Below are positions 34,314 through 43,420 of a DNA stretch of 58,472 bases, piece by piece. The notes under the pieces were generated by a model, which was not told the DNA's origin, made no database searches, and was given only the letters and a program-made list of their open reading frames with translations. The stretch's first letter is position 1; each line of letters opens with the position of its first letter. A program made the translations under genes and the position numbers. This DNA is from Arthrobacter sp. ok362 (GTDB taxonomy: Bacteria > Actinomycetota > Actinomycetes > Actinomycetales > Micrococcaceae), in the NCBI RefSeq assembly GCF_900102785.1, contig NZ_FNGC01000006.1, positions 197,477 to 255,948 on the forward strand, in the 5' to 3' direction.

Positions 34314-35288
34314 ATGACTACTGTCGAAACCGTCCGCGGTCCCGTTGCTGTGGAGGACCTGGGCACGACTCTGACGCACGAGCACCTGTTCACCAAAAAC
34401 CCCGAACTGGAGCAGGACTACCCACATCCGGAGTGGGACGAAGAGAGACTGATCCGCACCGCTATAGATGGCCTCAACGCCCTCAGCGCCAAGGGCATCC
34501 GGACGGTAGTTGATCTGACCGTTCCGGGGCTGGGCCGCTACATCCCCAGAGTCCAGCGGGTGGCGGCCGAAACGGACATCAACATCGTGGTCGCCACAGG
34601 CTTCTACTCCTTCAAAGACCTCCCCATGTTCTACAAGATCAACGGCCCCGGCCTCATGGTGGACCGGGCCGAGCCGCTCGAAGAGTTCTTCATTAAAGAC
34701 CTCACGACCGGCATTGCGGACACCGGGGTGAAGGCCGCCATGATCAAGATCGCCACCGACGAATACGGGATCACCCCGGACGTTGACCGGATCATGCGTG
34801 CCGCAGCCGTAGCCCACCAGGAAACCGGCGCGACCATCACTACCCACACACACGCCGAGGACTTCACCGGCAGGGACCAGCAAAAATTCTTCGAATCCCT
34901 CGGCGTGCCGATGGAACACCTCGTCATCGGTCACTGCGGGGACAGCACGGACCTAAGCTACCTCCGCGAGCTCATGGATAACGGATCAACGCTCGGCCTC
35001 GACCGGTTCGGAATGGAGCAAGTCCTGCCGGACGAACAACGGATCGACATGCTCGTCAAACTCTGCGAACTGGGCTACGCCGACAGGCTGACCCTCTCGC
35101 ACGACGCCGGGTTCTTCAGCATCAACACGCCCCCGTCCTGGCGGGCCAAACACGCACCGAACTGGCACCACGCCAACATCTCGGACCGGATCCTCCCCGC
35201 CATACGAGAAAAAGGAGTGTCCGAAGAAACAATCCACCAGATCATGGTCACCAACGCGGCCCGGGTCATGGTCGGCCGCAGGGTCTGA
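34314..35288 (+). CDS. Phosphotriesterase-family metal hydrolase, probable lactonase
   Basis: 324 residues, RBS GAAAGG before the ATG. A binuclear-metal TIM barrel of the PTE/PLL family. Ligands: His 22 and His 24 (THEH), the bridging carbamylated Lys 145 (MIKIA), His 178 in THTHAED, His 207 in GHCGDS and Asp 264 in SHDAGF. Natural members of the family are mostly lactonases. Here it would open a lactone intermediate to a hydroxy acid for the FMN oxidase. Confidence 0.9.
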   Translation: MTTVETVRGPVAVEDLGTTLTHEHLFTKNPELEQDYPHPEWDEERLIRTAIDGLNALSAKGIRTVVDLTVPGLGRYIPRVQRVAAETDINIVVATGFYSFKDLPMFYKINGPGLMVDRAEPLEEFFIKDLTTGIADTGVKAAMIKIATDEYGITPDVDRIMRAAAVAHQETGATITTHTHAEDFTGRDQQKFFESLGVPMEHLVIGHCGDSTDLSYLRELMDNGSTLGLDRFGMEQVLPDEQRIDMLVKLCELGYADRLTLSHDAGFFSINTPPSWRAKHAPNWHHANISDRILPAIREKGVSEETIHQIMVTNAARVMVGRRV

Positions 35289-35324
35289 CCCCCAATTCCC
35301 GCACTATCAATTAGGAACGAAACG

Positions 35325-35657
35325 ATGCCAAAAATCTTCTACCACCACCCGGGCGGCGCCACAGACGTCATCGACGCTGTCCCCGGCACCTCCGTCATGC
35401 GGGCCGCCATCACCAACGGGGTTGACGGAATCATTGGCGAATGCGGGGGCCAGGCGATGTGCGCGACCTGCCACATCTATGTGCGCGAAGACTACATCGG
35501 TGCGCTGCCGGCCATGAATGAGGACGAGGACGAAATGCTGGATGTCACCTCATCCCCCCGTGACGATGAACGTTCACGCCTCGCGTGCCAAATAAAAGTC
35601 GGACCGTCCCTCCAGGAGATCGCCATCGATCTTCCCCTCACCCAGGTGGAACCATGA
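35325..35657 (+). CDS. [2Fe-2S] ferredoxin, putidaredoxin/adrenodoxin type
   Basis: 110 residues. Cluster ligands Cys 40, Cys 46 and Cys 49 (ECGGQAMCATCH) and Cys 88 (RLACQI). This vertebrate-adrenodoxin-like class usually feeds cytochrome P450s or Rieske oxygenases. No P450 is in the window; the only redox partner present is the Rieske protein. It overlaps the reductase gene (ATGA), forming an electron-transfer pair. Confidence 0.93.
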   Translation: MPKIFYHHPGGATDVIDAVPGTSVMRAAITNGVDGIIGECGGQAMCATCHIYVREDYIGALPAMNEDEDEMLDVTSSPRDDERSRLACQIKVGPSLQEIAIDLPLTQVEP

Positions 35658-36928
35658 GCCGCATCGTCATCATCGGAGGCGGACAGGCCGGCGTGCAATT
35701 GGCCGACTCACTCCGATCGGAAGGTTACCAAGGCGCCATTGACTTGTTCGCCGATGAACCTCACCTGCCCTACCAACGCCCCCCACTGTCCAAGGACTTT
35801 ATGTCCGAGGAGGACGGTGCGAGCCCGCTGCCTCTCAGGGCCGGTACTTTCTTCGGCGATCGAGCAGTAGATTTCCACCAGGGAGTCGAGGTCACTTCCG
35901 TCGATCCCGTCGGACAAACCGTAGTCGCCAGTGACGGCTCCACCCTCTCCTACACGAAGCTTGTTTTCGCCACGGGAGCCCGCAACCGTGAAATATCCGT
36001 CCCGGGCTCCGAGTTGGTTGGAATTCGCTACCTCCGAACGCTCGATGACGCGAAGGCGCTGCAGGCCGAACTCGGCAGCGCCAAGCACGTTGTCGTCATC
36101 GGTGCGGGGTTCATTGGCCTGGAGTTCGCAGCGGCGGCCCGGAAACGGGGGCTTGATGTTACCGTTCTCGAATTTGGGCCTCGTCCCATGGGCCGCGTCC
36201 TTTCCCAGTTCATGTCAGGCTACTTCGCCGATGTGCACACAGATAGCGGTATCAATCTGAAATTGGGCGAAGGTATCGCCTCGCTGACCGGGGTCGAAGG
36301 AAAGGTCAGCGGAGCCGTCAGCACCAGCGGCACGGAGTACCCCGCCGATCTCGTCGTAGTCGGAATCGGGGTCCTTCCCAACAGCGAGCTCGCGGTACAG
36401 GCTTGCCTGGAAGTGGACAACGGAATCGTCGTAGATGCGTGCCTCCAAACCAGCGACCCGCACATCTTCGCCCTGGGTGACTGCAGCAGCTATCCCAACG
36501 TGCACACCGGGGCACGGATCCGTTTGGAATCGGTCCAGAACGCCACTGACCAGGCCAGAATCCTGGCCAAGACTCTGACCGGAAAACCCACACCCTACGA
36601 AGCCCTTCCGTGGTTCTGGTCCCAGCAGGGAGCAGTAAAACTTCAGATAGCAGGGATTATCCACTGCGACGACGAATCGATCGTGCGTGGCGAACCGGCG
36701 TCCGGCAAATTTTCGGTCTACTGCTTCAGGGACGGACGCCTCACCGGTGTGGAGTCGGTCAACAGCCCTTCCGAGCATATGGCCGCCCGGAAGGTCCTCG
36801 AACAACGGCTTCCACTTACACCCGAACTCGTGATGGATGCTGATTTCGACCCGAAGAGTTTTTCGAGGCAGTCGGCCTTCCTCAACCCGAATGACAAGGA
36901 AGGCCTTGAACGACCCGCGACGGTCTGA
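35654..36928 (+). CDS. NAD(P)H:ferredoxin reductase, FAD-dependent (putidaredoxin reductase type)
   Basis: 424 residues from the ATG overlapping the ferredoxin stop. FAD motif IIGGGQAGVQLA at the start, the E-x-x-x-P-Y-x-R-P-P-L-S-K segment (EPHLPYQRPPLSKDF), FATGARNRE, the NAD(P)H motif VVIGAGFIGLEFA, IFALGDC, and PWFWSQQGAVKLQIAG, all typical of reductases feeding ferredoxins in oxygenase systems. It passes electrons from NAD(P)H to the adjoining ferredoxin and, by inference, to the Rieske protein. Last enzyme gene of the cluster. Confidence 0.93.
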   Translation: MSRIVIIGGGQAGVQLADSLRSEGYQGAIDLFADEPHLPYQRPPLSKDFMSEEDGASPLPLRAGTFFGDRAVDFHQGVEVTSVDPVGQTVVASDGSTLSYTKLVFATGARNREISVPGSELVGIRYLRTLDDAKALQAELGSAKHVVVIGAGFIGLEFAAAARKRGLDVTVLEFGPRPMGRVLSQFMSGYFADVHTDSGINLKLGEGIASLTGVEGKVSGAVSTSGTEYPADLVVVGIGVLPNSELAVQACLEVDNGIVVDACLQTSDPHIFALGDCSSYPNVHTGARIRLESVQNATDQARILAKTLTGKPTPYEALPWFWSQQGAVKLQIAGIIHCDDESIVRGEPASGKFSVYCFRDGRLTGVESVNSPSEHMAARKVLEQRLPLTPELVMDADFDPKSFSRQSAFLNPNDKEGLERPATV

Positions 36929-36935
36929 ATGGCAC

Positions 36936-37109
36936 AGGCTCATCGGGGTAAGGGTAAATGTCTGGAAGGGCGGCGCATTCCTCAGGACCGGGGTAGTTGA
37001 AATTGCCGCTGCGTCCGGAACCACCGCCTGGATAGCGGCTGACGGGATTGAATCAAGAATGATGATCGAAAAGGATGCCGGTTATGAACTTTCGACGCCC
37101 CACCCATAG
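36936..37109 (+). pseudogene. Small-protein remnant (RVNVWKGG... type)
   Basis: Open stretch RLIGVRVNVWKGGAFLRTGV followed by a W-I-A-A-D-G-I motif, with coding-like composition but no start of its own. A second, more broken relative lies at about 48,930-49,098 (FWIWLDDGAGRRLIHEDDG). I read both as copies of a small beta-rich protein of unknown role. The following gap, 37110-37370, holds nothing recognisable. Confidence 0.4.
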
Positions 37110-37371
37110 ACCACTTCCCGCCGGCGGCCTCACCGCCCAATCCGGCGCATTCCTCCAGGCGTTACACGCCACGGAGGACCATGCACGCTCGGCCGAGAGG
37201 ATTGTCGTGCAGGAACCCGCGCCGCCCGTCCCCACCGAAGACAAAAAGTGTTTCCCATCCGGTGAGCTCACGTCTCTAGCATGGGAGGGCTGGTGGCACG
37301 ACGAACCAACGCAGATAGCAGCCGGGTGAGCTTTTCTACAGGCAGCCCCGATAACCCAAACTGACGGCATG

Positions 37372-37387
37372 ATAAAATATATTTTAT
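37372..37387. promoter_or_regulatory. Palindromic operator over the gntR start
   Basis: ATAAAATATATTTTAT is a perfect 16-bp palindrome covering the start codon (37386) and a -10-like TAAAAT at 37373-37378, which lies 7 nt before the ATG. This fits a leaderless transcript and autorepression. The left half ATAAAATAT also occurs in the promoter at 28015. Confidence 0.6.
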
Positions 37388-38096
37388 GCAAAAGGGCCTC
37401 AAGCTTGAATTGATGGGTCAGGCGGTCGCAGCCCTAATCCGCGAACAAATCCTCAGCGGCGAAGTCAAGCACGGTGACGCGCTGCGGCTCGCCCCCCTTG
37501 CTGAAAAACTAGACGTGAGCATCACGCCGGTACGTGAGGCCCTACTGCAGCTAGCGCGAGACGGCTGGGTGGTACATCAGCCAAACCGAGGCTTCCGCGT
37601 AGTGCCCATACGCCGGGACAACGTGATCGATACGTACTTCATGTGGGCCACGGCTGAAGGCGAGCTCGCAGCGCGAGCGGCGTCCCGGTCCAACCCGGAG
37701 AGCATCCAAGTTCTACGCAAGATCGATTCTGAGCTACACAAACTCGACGACCATCACAGCAAATACGCCCTGGACCTCAACTCCGAACTACACACCGCCA
37801 TCCACACCATGGCGGACGCCCCCAAATTGCTTTGGTTTGCCGAGGCAGCTCGGCGGCTTGTGCCCCTGCAGTTCGACTCATCCTTCCACTCCGTCCCGGG
37901 ATGGGCCGAGATCAACCGATTCGGCCACACAGCAGTCATCGATCGGATCGAGTCTGGTGACTCCCCAGGTGCCAGAAAACTCATGTTTGATCATTTTGAC
38001 AGCACCTGCAACTTGCTGGTGACGTGGCTGGATGGCTTGGATTTTTGGGAACCGGAGTCAGAACCACAGTCGCACCAGGTCATCGGAGACGGCTGA
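37386..38096 (+). CDS. GntR-family regulator with FCD effector domain
   Basis: 236 residues from an ATG that may be the first transcribed base; an internal ATG at 37413 has no ribosome-binding site. N-terminal winged helix (about 10-75: VAALIREQILSGEVKHGDAL, LAPLAEKLDVSITPVREALL). C-terminal all-helical FCD domain with likely metal ligands Asp in LDLNSELHTAIH and the later histidines of FGHTAVIDRI and DHFDST. FCD regulators sense carboxylic acids and often repress neighbouring catabolic genes. Its operator half-site recurs in front of the MHS transporter, so it probably controls 28080-36928. Confidence 0.88.
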   Translation: MQKGLKLELMGQAVAALIREQILSGEVKHGDALRLAPLAEKLDVSITPVREALLQLARDGWVVHQPNRGFRVVPIRRDNVIDTYFMWATAEGELAARAASRSNPESIQVLRKIDSELHKLDDHHSKYALDLNSELHTAIHTMADAPKLLWFAEAARRLVPLQFDSSFHSVPGWAEINRFGHTAVIDRIESGDSPGARKLMFDHFDSTCNLLVTWLDGLDFWEPESEPQSHQVIGDG

Positions 38097-38810
38097 CTCA
38101 GCGAGGCCGGGAACGCCAAAGGGTGAAGATATTGGCCGCCTCCTGCTGGGCCCTATCGAGGGCCGGCTTGACGTAGTCACTGCTATCGGGCAGCGGCTAT
38201 AGGAGCCCGGAGAGTGGCCTGAGGGCGAGACAGGTCTTCGCCTGCTGAGCTTCCCGGCAAGCACCAAGGTTCACGTACCCATAATGGACCGAAGCTCCGG
38301 TCAGCCGTATTTGATCGGAGCTTCGCCAATTAATAGGCAAGAGCGTCACGACACCCGCTGCCCTGGTGTCATTCGAGGTTGGAGAAAAAAGGGGCCTGAG
38401 TGACCACTCGAGAAGTGTGACATTCACTCACAGTCGATTCCTTGACAACGTACGGGTCCGAGAAGAGCGCACGATGGACCCGCGCAGCTTCGGGTTCTGA
38501 TATGTGCGGCAGTGGCGCATCGATAGCGGTCGTCATATCCATCAAATCTACGGTATGGCACGGCGGATTCGCCGGACCAAGGAAGTCGCGTTGGAAGGAG
38601 CGGCGTCAACGGTGCGCCGTTCCGTCTTCTCCGACGATGCTCGTAACGCCGATAATGGACCTTCTGTCTCCAGCGGCTGAGGGCGCCTGATGCTGCGGCT
38701 GACCGGAACTCCTTTTCCGTAAGGCACCTGATGTATGAATCAGACGAGCCTCACCTCTGCGACGTAGAGGCGGCTGATGGCTGCATGCCTTTGACTGGCA
38801 AATTTGGGCG
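38097..38810. other. Gene-poor interval with decayed sequence
   Basis: No intact gene. On the minus strand 38097-38195 reads DSSDYVKPALDRAQQEAANI followed by a stop, perhaps a gene tail. An inverted repeat CGAAGCTCCG / CGGAGCTTCG lies at 38290-38299 and 38316-38325. The motif ATAATGGACC occurs at 38281 and about 38653. Confidence 0.3.
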
Positions 38811-38985
38811 TGTGTACATTGTGCACATTTCGGGCTGCGGATCGGGTCGTATGTGGATCGGATCGGGCGGGATTTCGCATGTTTCCGGGAGTCCAGGGTT
38901 GGCGGGGGAGGGAATGCAGTTCGAGTCCCACCTCGGGCACGTGTTTTCCCTGTTCAGGGGCTTGTGAGCCGCTGAATGTGTACAA
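38811..38985 (+). repeat. Diverged interspersed repeat with tRNA 3'-end-like segment, copy A
   Basis: The order is: a GTACATTGTGCAC near-palindrome, a CGGGCTGCGGAT tract, then TTCGAGTCCCACCTCGGGCAC (T-loop plus acceptor-like end of a tRNA), then an imperfect TTCAG...CTGAA hairpin. The upstream half cannot pair to make a full tRNA, so this is not a functional tRNA. A second copy in the same orientation is at 44065-44243. It could be an old attachment site. Confidence 0.5.
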
Positions 38986-38995
38986 ATCTCCTTTA

Positions 38996-39020
38996 TGGGC
39001 CCCTGCGGGGGCCCATTTTT
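38996..39020 (+). terminator. Rho-independent terminator
   Basis: Stem TGGGCCCC (38996-39003) with GGGGCCCA (39008-39015), loop TGCG, followed by TTTTT. It lies just behind repeat copy A. Confidence 0.8.
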
Positions 39021-39346
39021 GTTGGTGGCCGGTTACCTCCTTTCGTCTTCGGGTAGCGGTGTCGCGGGTTATCTGTTCATGGTGGGGAGGCCGCTAACTG
39101 CATGACCGGATGCTGGCTGGGGGAGTGGGGCAGTCTTGGCTGGTTTGCACTCATTGATGTCTCGACTGTTCATGGCTACTTACCCGGGTAAGCGCATGAC
39201 CGTGGGCGGCTTGTTGGCGGCTTCTGTCCGGCGTGGCCGCGGAACCTGGCCGATCCGATCGGGGTGGCAATGGCTAAGCGTCGGCCCTGGCCGCATCCAC
39301 CATCCGCGCGCTGCAGAAAGCCCTCGACCTGTCCGGGGACCTGCCA

Positions 39347-39513
39347 ACGGTGCCGCCTCCAACGTGCCGGTCTGGTTCGACGGCAAGCTCCTCTACTCCA
39401 GCCAGCGGGTCGGGGCCGGGTGCACGACCCCGACCTTCGTGCAACTGGGCGCGGAGCACCCTCGGCAGGTGGGCGACAGCTATATCGACGACGTCGTAAT
39501 CAATGCCACATAA
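39347..39513 (+). pseudogene. C-terminal fragment of a secreted, lectin-like domain protein
   Basis: Only the tail VWFDGKLLYSSQRVGAG, VQLGAEHPRQVGD and YIDDVVINAT remains. Such segments end concanavalin-like or LamG-like domains in large secreted actinobacterial proteins. The sequence before it (39021-39346) gives no continuous frame. Confidence 0.45.
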
Positions 39514-39615
39514 CCCGGTTGCGCTATCACTTTGGACGCCAGGCCGCCGGCCGAATCTGATAGCGCAAAGGGTGCCGGGATGCCGGGATGCCGGGACGTG
39601 GGACAGAATGGGTCT

Positions 39616-40275
39616 ATGACCCGAATCGCAATCATCGGCGGCCACGGAAAAGTGGCTAGGGAACTCTCCAAGGTCCTGGCTACGGACGGGCAGGAGGTCA
39701 CCGCCATCTTCCGCAACCCCGAACACGAGTCCGACGTCGCGGCAGCCGGCGCCACCCCAGTCGTCCTGGACGTGGAGAATGCGACGACGGCGGAAATCGC
39801 CGAGGCGCTCTCGGGTCACGACGCCGTCGTATGGTCGGCCGGTGCCGGCGGTGGAAACCCCGGGAGGACCTACGCCGTGGACCGTGACGCCGCGATCCGC
39901 TCGATGGACGCTGCTGCTCAGTCTGGCGTCGGCCGCTACGTCATGGTGTCCTATCTTGGAGCCGGACCGGACCACGGAGTGCCCCGGGACAACCCTTTCT
40001 TCCACTACGCGGAGGCCAAGGCCGCCGCTGACTCCTACCTCCGCGGCACCAGCCTGGACTGGACCATCCTCGGCCCCGGCGCGCTCACGGACAAGCCGGG
40101 CAGCGGCCTGATAGACGTCCACGTCAACGAGCCCTGGCAGGCTGCCGAAACCGCCCGCGCCAACGTCGCCCTCGTCGCTGCGGCCGTCCTGGAGCTGCCC
40201 GCCGCAATCGGCCGAACTATCGGGTTCCGCGACGGCAGCCAGCCCATCGCTGCAGCCCTGGAGGCGGTGGCCTAG
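39616..40275 (+). CDS. NAD(P)-binding protein, NmrA / atypical SDR family
   Basis: 219 residues from ATG 39616. N-terminal Rossmann motif IAIIGGHGKVAREL, a V-V-W-S-A-G-A-G-G strand end, YVMVSYLGAG and FFHYAEAKAAADSYLRG, where the Y-x-E-x-K arrangement fits atypical short-chain dehydrogenases. Such proteins bind NAD(P)H and may act as sensors or reductases of unknown substrates. A triple GGGATGCC-type tandem repeat precedes the gene at about 39570-39600. Confidence 0.85.
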   Translation: MTRIAIIGGHGKVARELSKVLATDGQEVTAIFRNPEHESDVAAAGATPVVLDVENATTAEIAEALSGHDAVVWSAGAGGGNPGRTYAVDRDAAIRSMDAAAQSGVGRYVMVSYLGAGPDHGVPRDNPFFHYAEAKAAADSYLRGTSLDWTILGPGALTDKPGSGLIDVHVNEPWQAAETARANVALVAAAVLELPAAIGRTIGFRDGSQPIAAALEAVA

Positions 40276-40318
40276 CCCGTTCGGGGAAAGTGGGCGCAAG
40301 GAGCAGCTGGCACTCATT

Positions 40319-40426
40319 ATGGACTGCTGCTCGCCACGGTGGTCGCTGAAAAGCATCACCGTCAACTACCACAACCTCAAGGAGTCCGCGGAGAACGGCA
40401 CCTCGGGCGGATATCGCATGGCTTAA
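40319..40426 (+). CDS. Possible 35-aa ORF or gene tail
   Basis: ATG at 40319 to TAA at 40424-40426, 35 residues with SITVNYHNLKESAENGTSGG. Coding-like, but AAGGAGC lies rather far upstream. It may be the end of a lost gene. The interval 40427-40787 shows nothing else. Confidence 0.25.
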   Translation: MDCCSPRWSLKSITVNYHNLKESAENGTSGGYRMA

Positions 40427-40787
40427 GGGTGGATTGCCGGCAGTTCACCGCTGAGGCAGCATACTTGACGCCCCATCCGGACCGTGCCGTGGCCGGCACA
40501 TTCCGCCCCCTACCCGCACCGGCACTCTGCGGCGGCGCTAGCACCTTCCGTTTCAGCCATGCCGCAGGAGAGGGGGTCCAGCCGGCCGTTGCCGGATCCC
40601 CGCCCGACAGGGAGGGCACGACGATGAGACGTGCGGTGGCGCGGAAGAAAAGGACCGTGCGAGGCAATTCTCCCCGGCTCACCGCAACACGTAAATGTCT
40701 CCGCCCGGTCATAGCCGGCGAGCTCCTCGGCGACACCCGACGGCTTCGGCCGAGCACACAGGGTGGGCCTGTGTACCCGGCCGTGTA

Positions 40788-40813
40788 CCGGATCCGCCCG
40801 CTGGCGGATCCGG
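40788..40813 (-). terminator. Hairpin after the ClpC-like gene
   Basis: Perfect 11-bp stem CCGGATCCGCC / GGCGGATCCGG with loop CGCT, 8 bp past the stop codon of the minus-strand gene. No T-run follows. Confidence 0.65.
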
Positions 40814-40820
40814 AGGTGGC

Positions 40821-43403
40821 TTACGCCGCCAGCGGCATCTCCTCATGGCGGGCCTCGACGACTAGCGACTGCCCGTCGACCGAAACGGCCACCTGGCCGC
40901 CAGACTGAAGGTCCGACGCCACGAACAGATCCGCGATCCGGTCGTCCAACTCGCGCTGGATCACGCGGCGCATCGGCCGGGCTCCGTATTCGGGCTCGTA
41001 GCCGCGTTCGGCGATCCAGTCGACAGCCGTTTCGCTGACCTCGAGAGTGATGCCCTGGGACTGCAGACGGGCTTCCGTCTGGTTCAGCATCAGCCGAACG
41101 ATCCGGCGCAGCTGCGCCTGGTCCAGCTTGCGGAACAGGACGATCTCGTCGATCCGGTTGAGGAACTCCGGCCGCATCGTCTCGCGCAGCCGGCCCAGCA
41201 CCCGGTCCCGCAGCGCCTTCTCCGAGCCGAAGCCGTTGCCCTCGTCGGCCTTGGATACAAAGCCCATCGCGCCGCCCTTGCTGGCCAGGAACTCCGAGCC
41301 GAGGTTGGAGGTCATGATGATCACGGTGTTGCGGAAGTCCACCATGCGGCCCTGTCCGTCGGTCAGCCGCCCGTCGTCGAGCACCTGGAGCAGCAGATTG
41401 AACACATCCGGGTGGGCCTTCTCCACTTCGTCGAGCAACACCACGGAGTACGGCTTACGACGGACGCGTTCGGTCAACTGCCCGGCTTCGCCGTAGCCGA
41501 CATAGCCCGGAGGGGCTCCGACCAGCCGGCTTACGGTGTGCCGTTCGCCGAACTCGCTCATGTCGAAGCGCACCATTGCATTCTCATCCCCGAACAACGA
41601 CCCGGCCAGCGCCTTGGCGAGTTCGGTCTTGCCCACACCCGTCGGGCCGAGGAACAGGAAGCTGCCGACAGGCCTTTCCGCGTCCCCCATGCCGGTGCGG
41701 CTACGCCGGACCGCCTTCGCGATCAGCGTCACGGCGTCGTCCTGCCCGACGATCCGCTGATGCAGTTCCTCCTCGAGCCTGGCCAGGCGTTCCCGGTCGT
41801 CTTCTGTGAGCCGGCTGGTTGGGATTCCGGTGGACCGGGAGATGATCCCTGCGATCTCCGCTTCGCTGACAACGGCCTCGGCGCCTTCGGAAGCCTCAGG
41901 TGCACTGGAAATCGCAGCGGAGAGCTTCCCGTTCACTGCTTCGATCTCATCCCGCAGCCGCGAGGCCTCTTCATAGCGTTCCGCGGCGGCGGCGTCGTTC
42001 TTGGACATTTCCAGGGTTGCGAGCTGCTCGCGAAGAACAGCCACGTCGGTCTGTGAGCCGAGTTTGATGCTCAGCCGCGCACCTGCCTGATCGATGAGGT
42101 CAATGGCCTTGTCGGGCAGGAAACGGTCCGTCACGTAGCGTGCGGAGAGTTCAACGGCGGCGCGGATCGCCTCGTCGGTGTAGCGGACGCCGTGGTGTTC
42201 CTCGTACCGTCCGCGCAGGCCATCGAGGATCTGTACGGCCTCCTCGATGCTCGGCTCGCCGACCTGTACGGGCTGAAAGCGGCGTTCCAGTGCCGCATCC
42301 TTCTCCACCTTTCGGTATTCGTTCAAGGTGGTGGCGCCGACGAGATGAAGGTCACCACGGGCCAGGCGCGGCTTCAGGATGTTTCCTGCGTCCATGCCGC
42401 CTTCCCCCGCGCCGCCGGCTCCGACGACCGTGTGAAGTTCGTCGATGAACAGGATGATTTCCCCGGCGTGTGAACCGACCTCGTCCATCGCCTTGGTCAG
42501 GCGCTCCTCGAAGTCACCGCGGTACCGCGTTCCGGCCAACATGGCCGGCAGATCCAGGGCAATGACGCGCTTGCCGCGGAGCTGTTCGGGCACGGCGCCT
42601 GCGATGATCGCCTGGGCCAGCCCTTCGATGATCGCGGTCTTGCCCACGCCGGCTTCCCCGACTAGGACAGGGTTGTTCTTGGTGCGCCGGGCCAGGATCT
42701 CGATGGTCTGCTCGATCTCGGCGCTCCGGCCGATCACCGGATCCAGGCTGCCTTCACGGGCATGTGCCGTGAGGTCGCTGCCGTAGGTGTCCAGGGTCGG
42801 GGTGTCAGACCCGGCGGCACCCGCCTGCGACAGTCCGGGCTCCGCGCCGGTCGGCGTGGCCCCACGCCGAGCCGACTGCTCGCGCGGACCGGACTGCAGG
42901 GACTCCGGCGTCACCCCGGCCGCGGCGAGCACCTGCCCGGCCGGGGCCTCCTGGTTGACGACGAGCGCGAAGAACACGTGTTCGGGATCGATGTAGGTTG
43001 AGCCGAATGCCCGGGCAACCTGGTAGGCGTCGAGTAGGGCTCGCTGGGCCGACGGCGTCAGGGCCGGCGTCGTTTCCGCCCTGGCGGTTGCCTGCTCCGG
43101 GAGACGCTCCTCGGCCGCCGTGGCGATGGCAGCAGGTTCCGCGCCTGCGCGGCGGATGTAGTCGGCGGCCGGTTCCCTCTCGACCATGACACGCAGGACG
43201 TGCAGCGCGTCCACATGGATGTGACCGTGCTGCGCGGCGAACTGTGCGGCACGCGCGAGCACGTCATGGGTGCGCCGGCTCAGCAGCCGGGTGATGTCCA
43301 TCGGATGCCCGGGGCCGGCCGCACGCTGGCCCTGCAGGTAACGGGCAAGGAATTCGTCGAACGAGCCGTGGCCGGACTCCGCCGGCCTAAAAAATTCAGC
43401 CAT
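40821..43403 (-). CDS. ClpA/ClpC-type AAA+ ATPase of the Clp protease
   Basis: 860 residues. An N-terminal pair of Clp-N repeats (about 35-180) is followed by a first AAA+ module (GEAGVGKTAIIEGLAQ, LFIDELHTVVGAG), a short UVR-like middle segment (AAERYEEASRLRDEIEAVNG) and a second AAA+ module (GPTGVGKTELAKALAG, LLDEVEKAHPDVFN, RPEFLNRIDEIV). The short middle segment rather than the long coiled coil argues for ClpC/ClpA over ClpB. An MGFVSK tract in the second module could be the ClpP-binding loop. It would unfold proteins for ClpP during heat stress. The HspR box in front supports heat induction. Confidence 0.92.
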   Translation of the reverse strand: MAEFFRPAESGHGSFDEFLARYLQGQRAAGPGHPMDITRLLSRRTHDVLARAAQFAAQHGHIHVDALHVLRVMVEREPAADYIRRAGAEPAAIATAAEERLPEQATARAETTPALTPSAQRALLDAYQVARAFGSTYIDPEHVFFALVVNQEAPAGQVLAAAGVTPESLQSGPREQSARRGATPTGAEPGLSQAGAAGSDTPTLDTYGSDLTAHAREGSLDPVIGRSAEIEQTIEILARRTKNNPVLVGEAGVGKTAIIEGLAQAIIAGAVPEQLRGKRVIALDLPAMLAGTRYRGDFEERLTKAMDEVGSHAGEIILFIDELHTVVGAGGAGEGGMDAGNILKPRLARGDLHLVGATTLNEYRKVEKDAALERRFQPVQVGEPSIEEAVQILDGLRGRYEEHHGVRYTDEAIRAAVELSARYVTDRFLPDKAIDLIDQAGARLSIKLGSQTDVAVLREQLATLEMSKNDAAAAERYEEASRLRDEIEAVNGKLSAAISSAPEASEGAEAVVSEAEIAGIISRSTGIPTSRLTEDDRERLARLEEELHQRIVGQDDAVTLIAKAVRRSRTGMGDAERPVGSFLFLGPTGVGKTELAKALAGSLFGDENAMVRFDMSEFGERHTVSRLVGAPPGYVGYGEAGQLTERVRRKPYSVVLLDEVEKAHPDVFNLLLQVLDDGRLTDGQGRMVDFRNTVIIMTSNLGSEFLASKGGAMGFVSKADEGNGFGSEKALRDRVLGRLRETMRPEFLNRIDEIVLFRKLDQAQLRRIVRLMLNQTEARLQSQGITLEVSETAVDWIAERGYEPEYGARPMRRVIQRELDDRIADLFVASDLQSGGQVAVSVDGQSLVVEARHEEMPLAA

Positions 43404-43420
43404 GAAACCTCCGTAAGAGA

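Noticed and set aside
38926..38941. Functional tRNA gene
   Set aside because: Only a T-loop and acceptor-like 3' end; upstream bases cannot form the T-stem or a cloverleaf.
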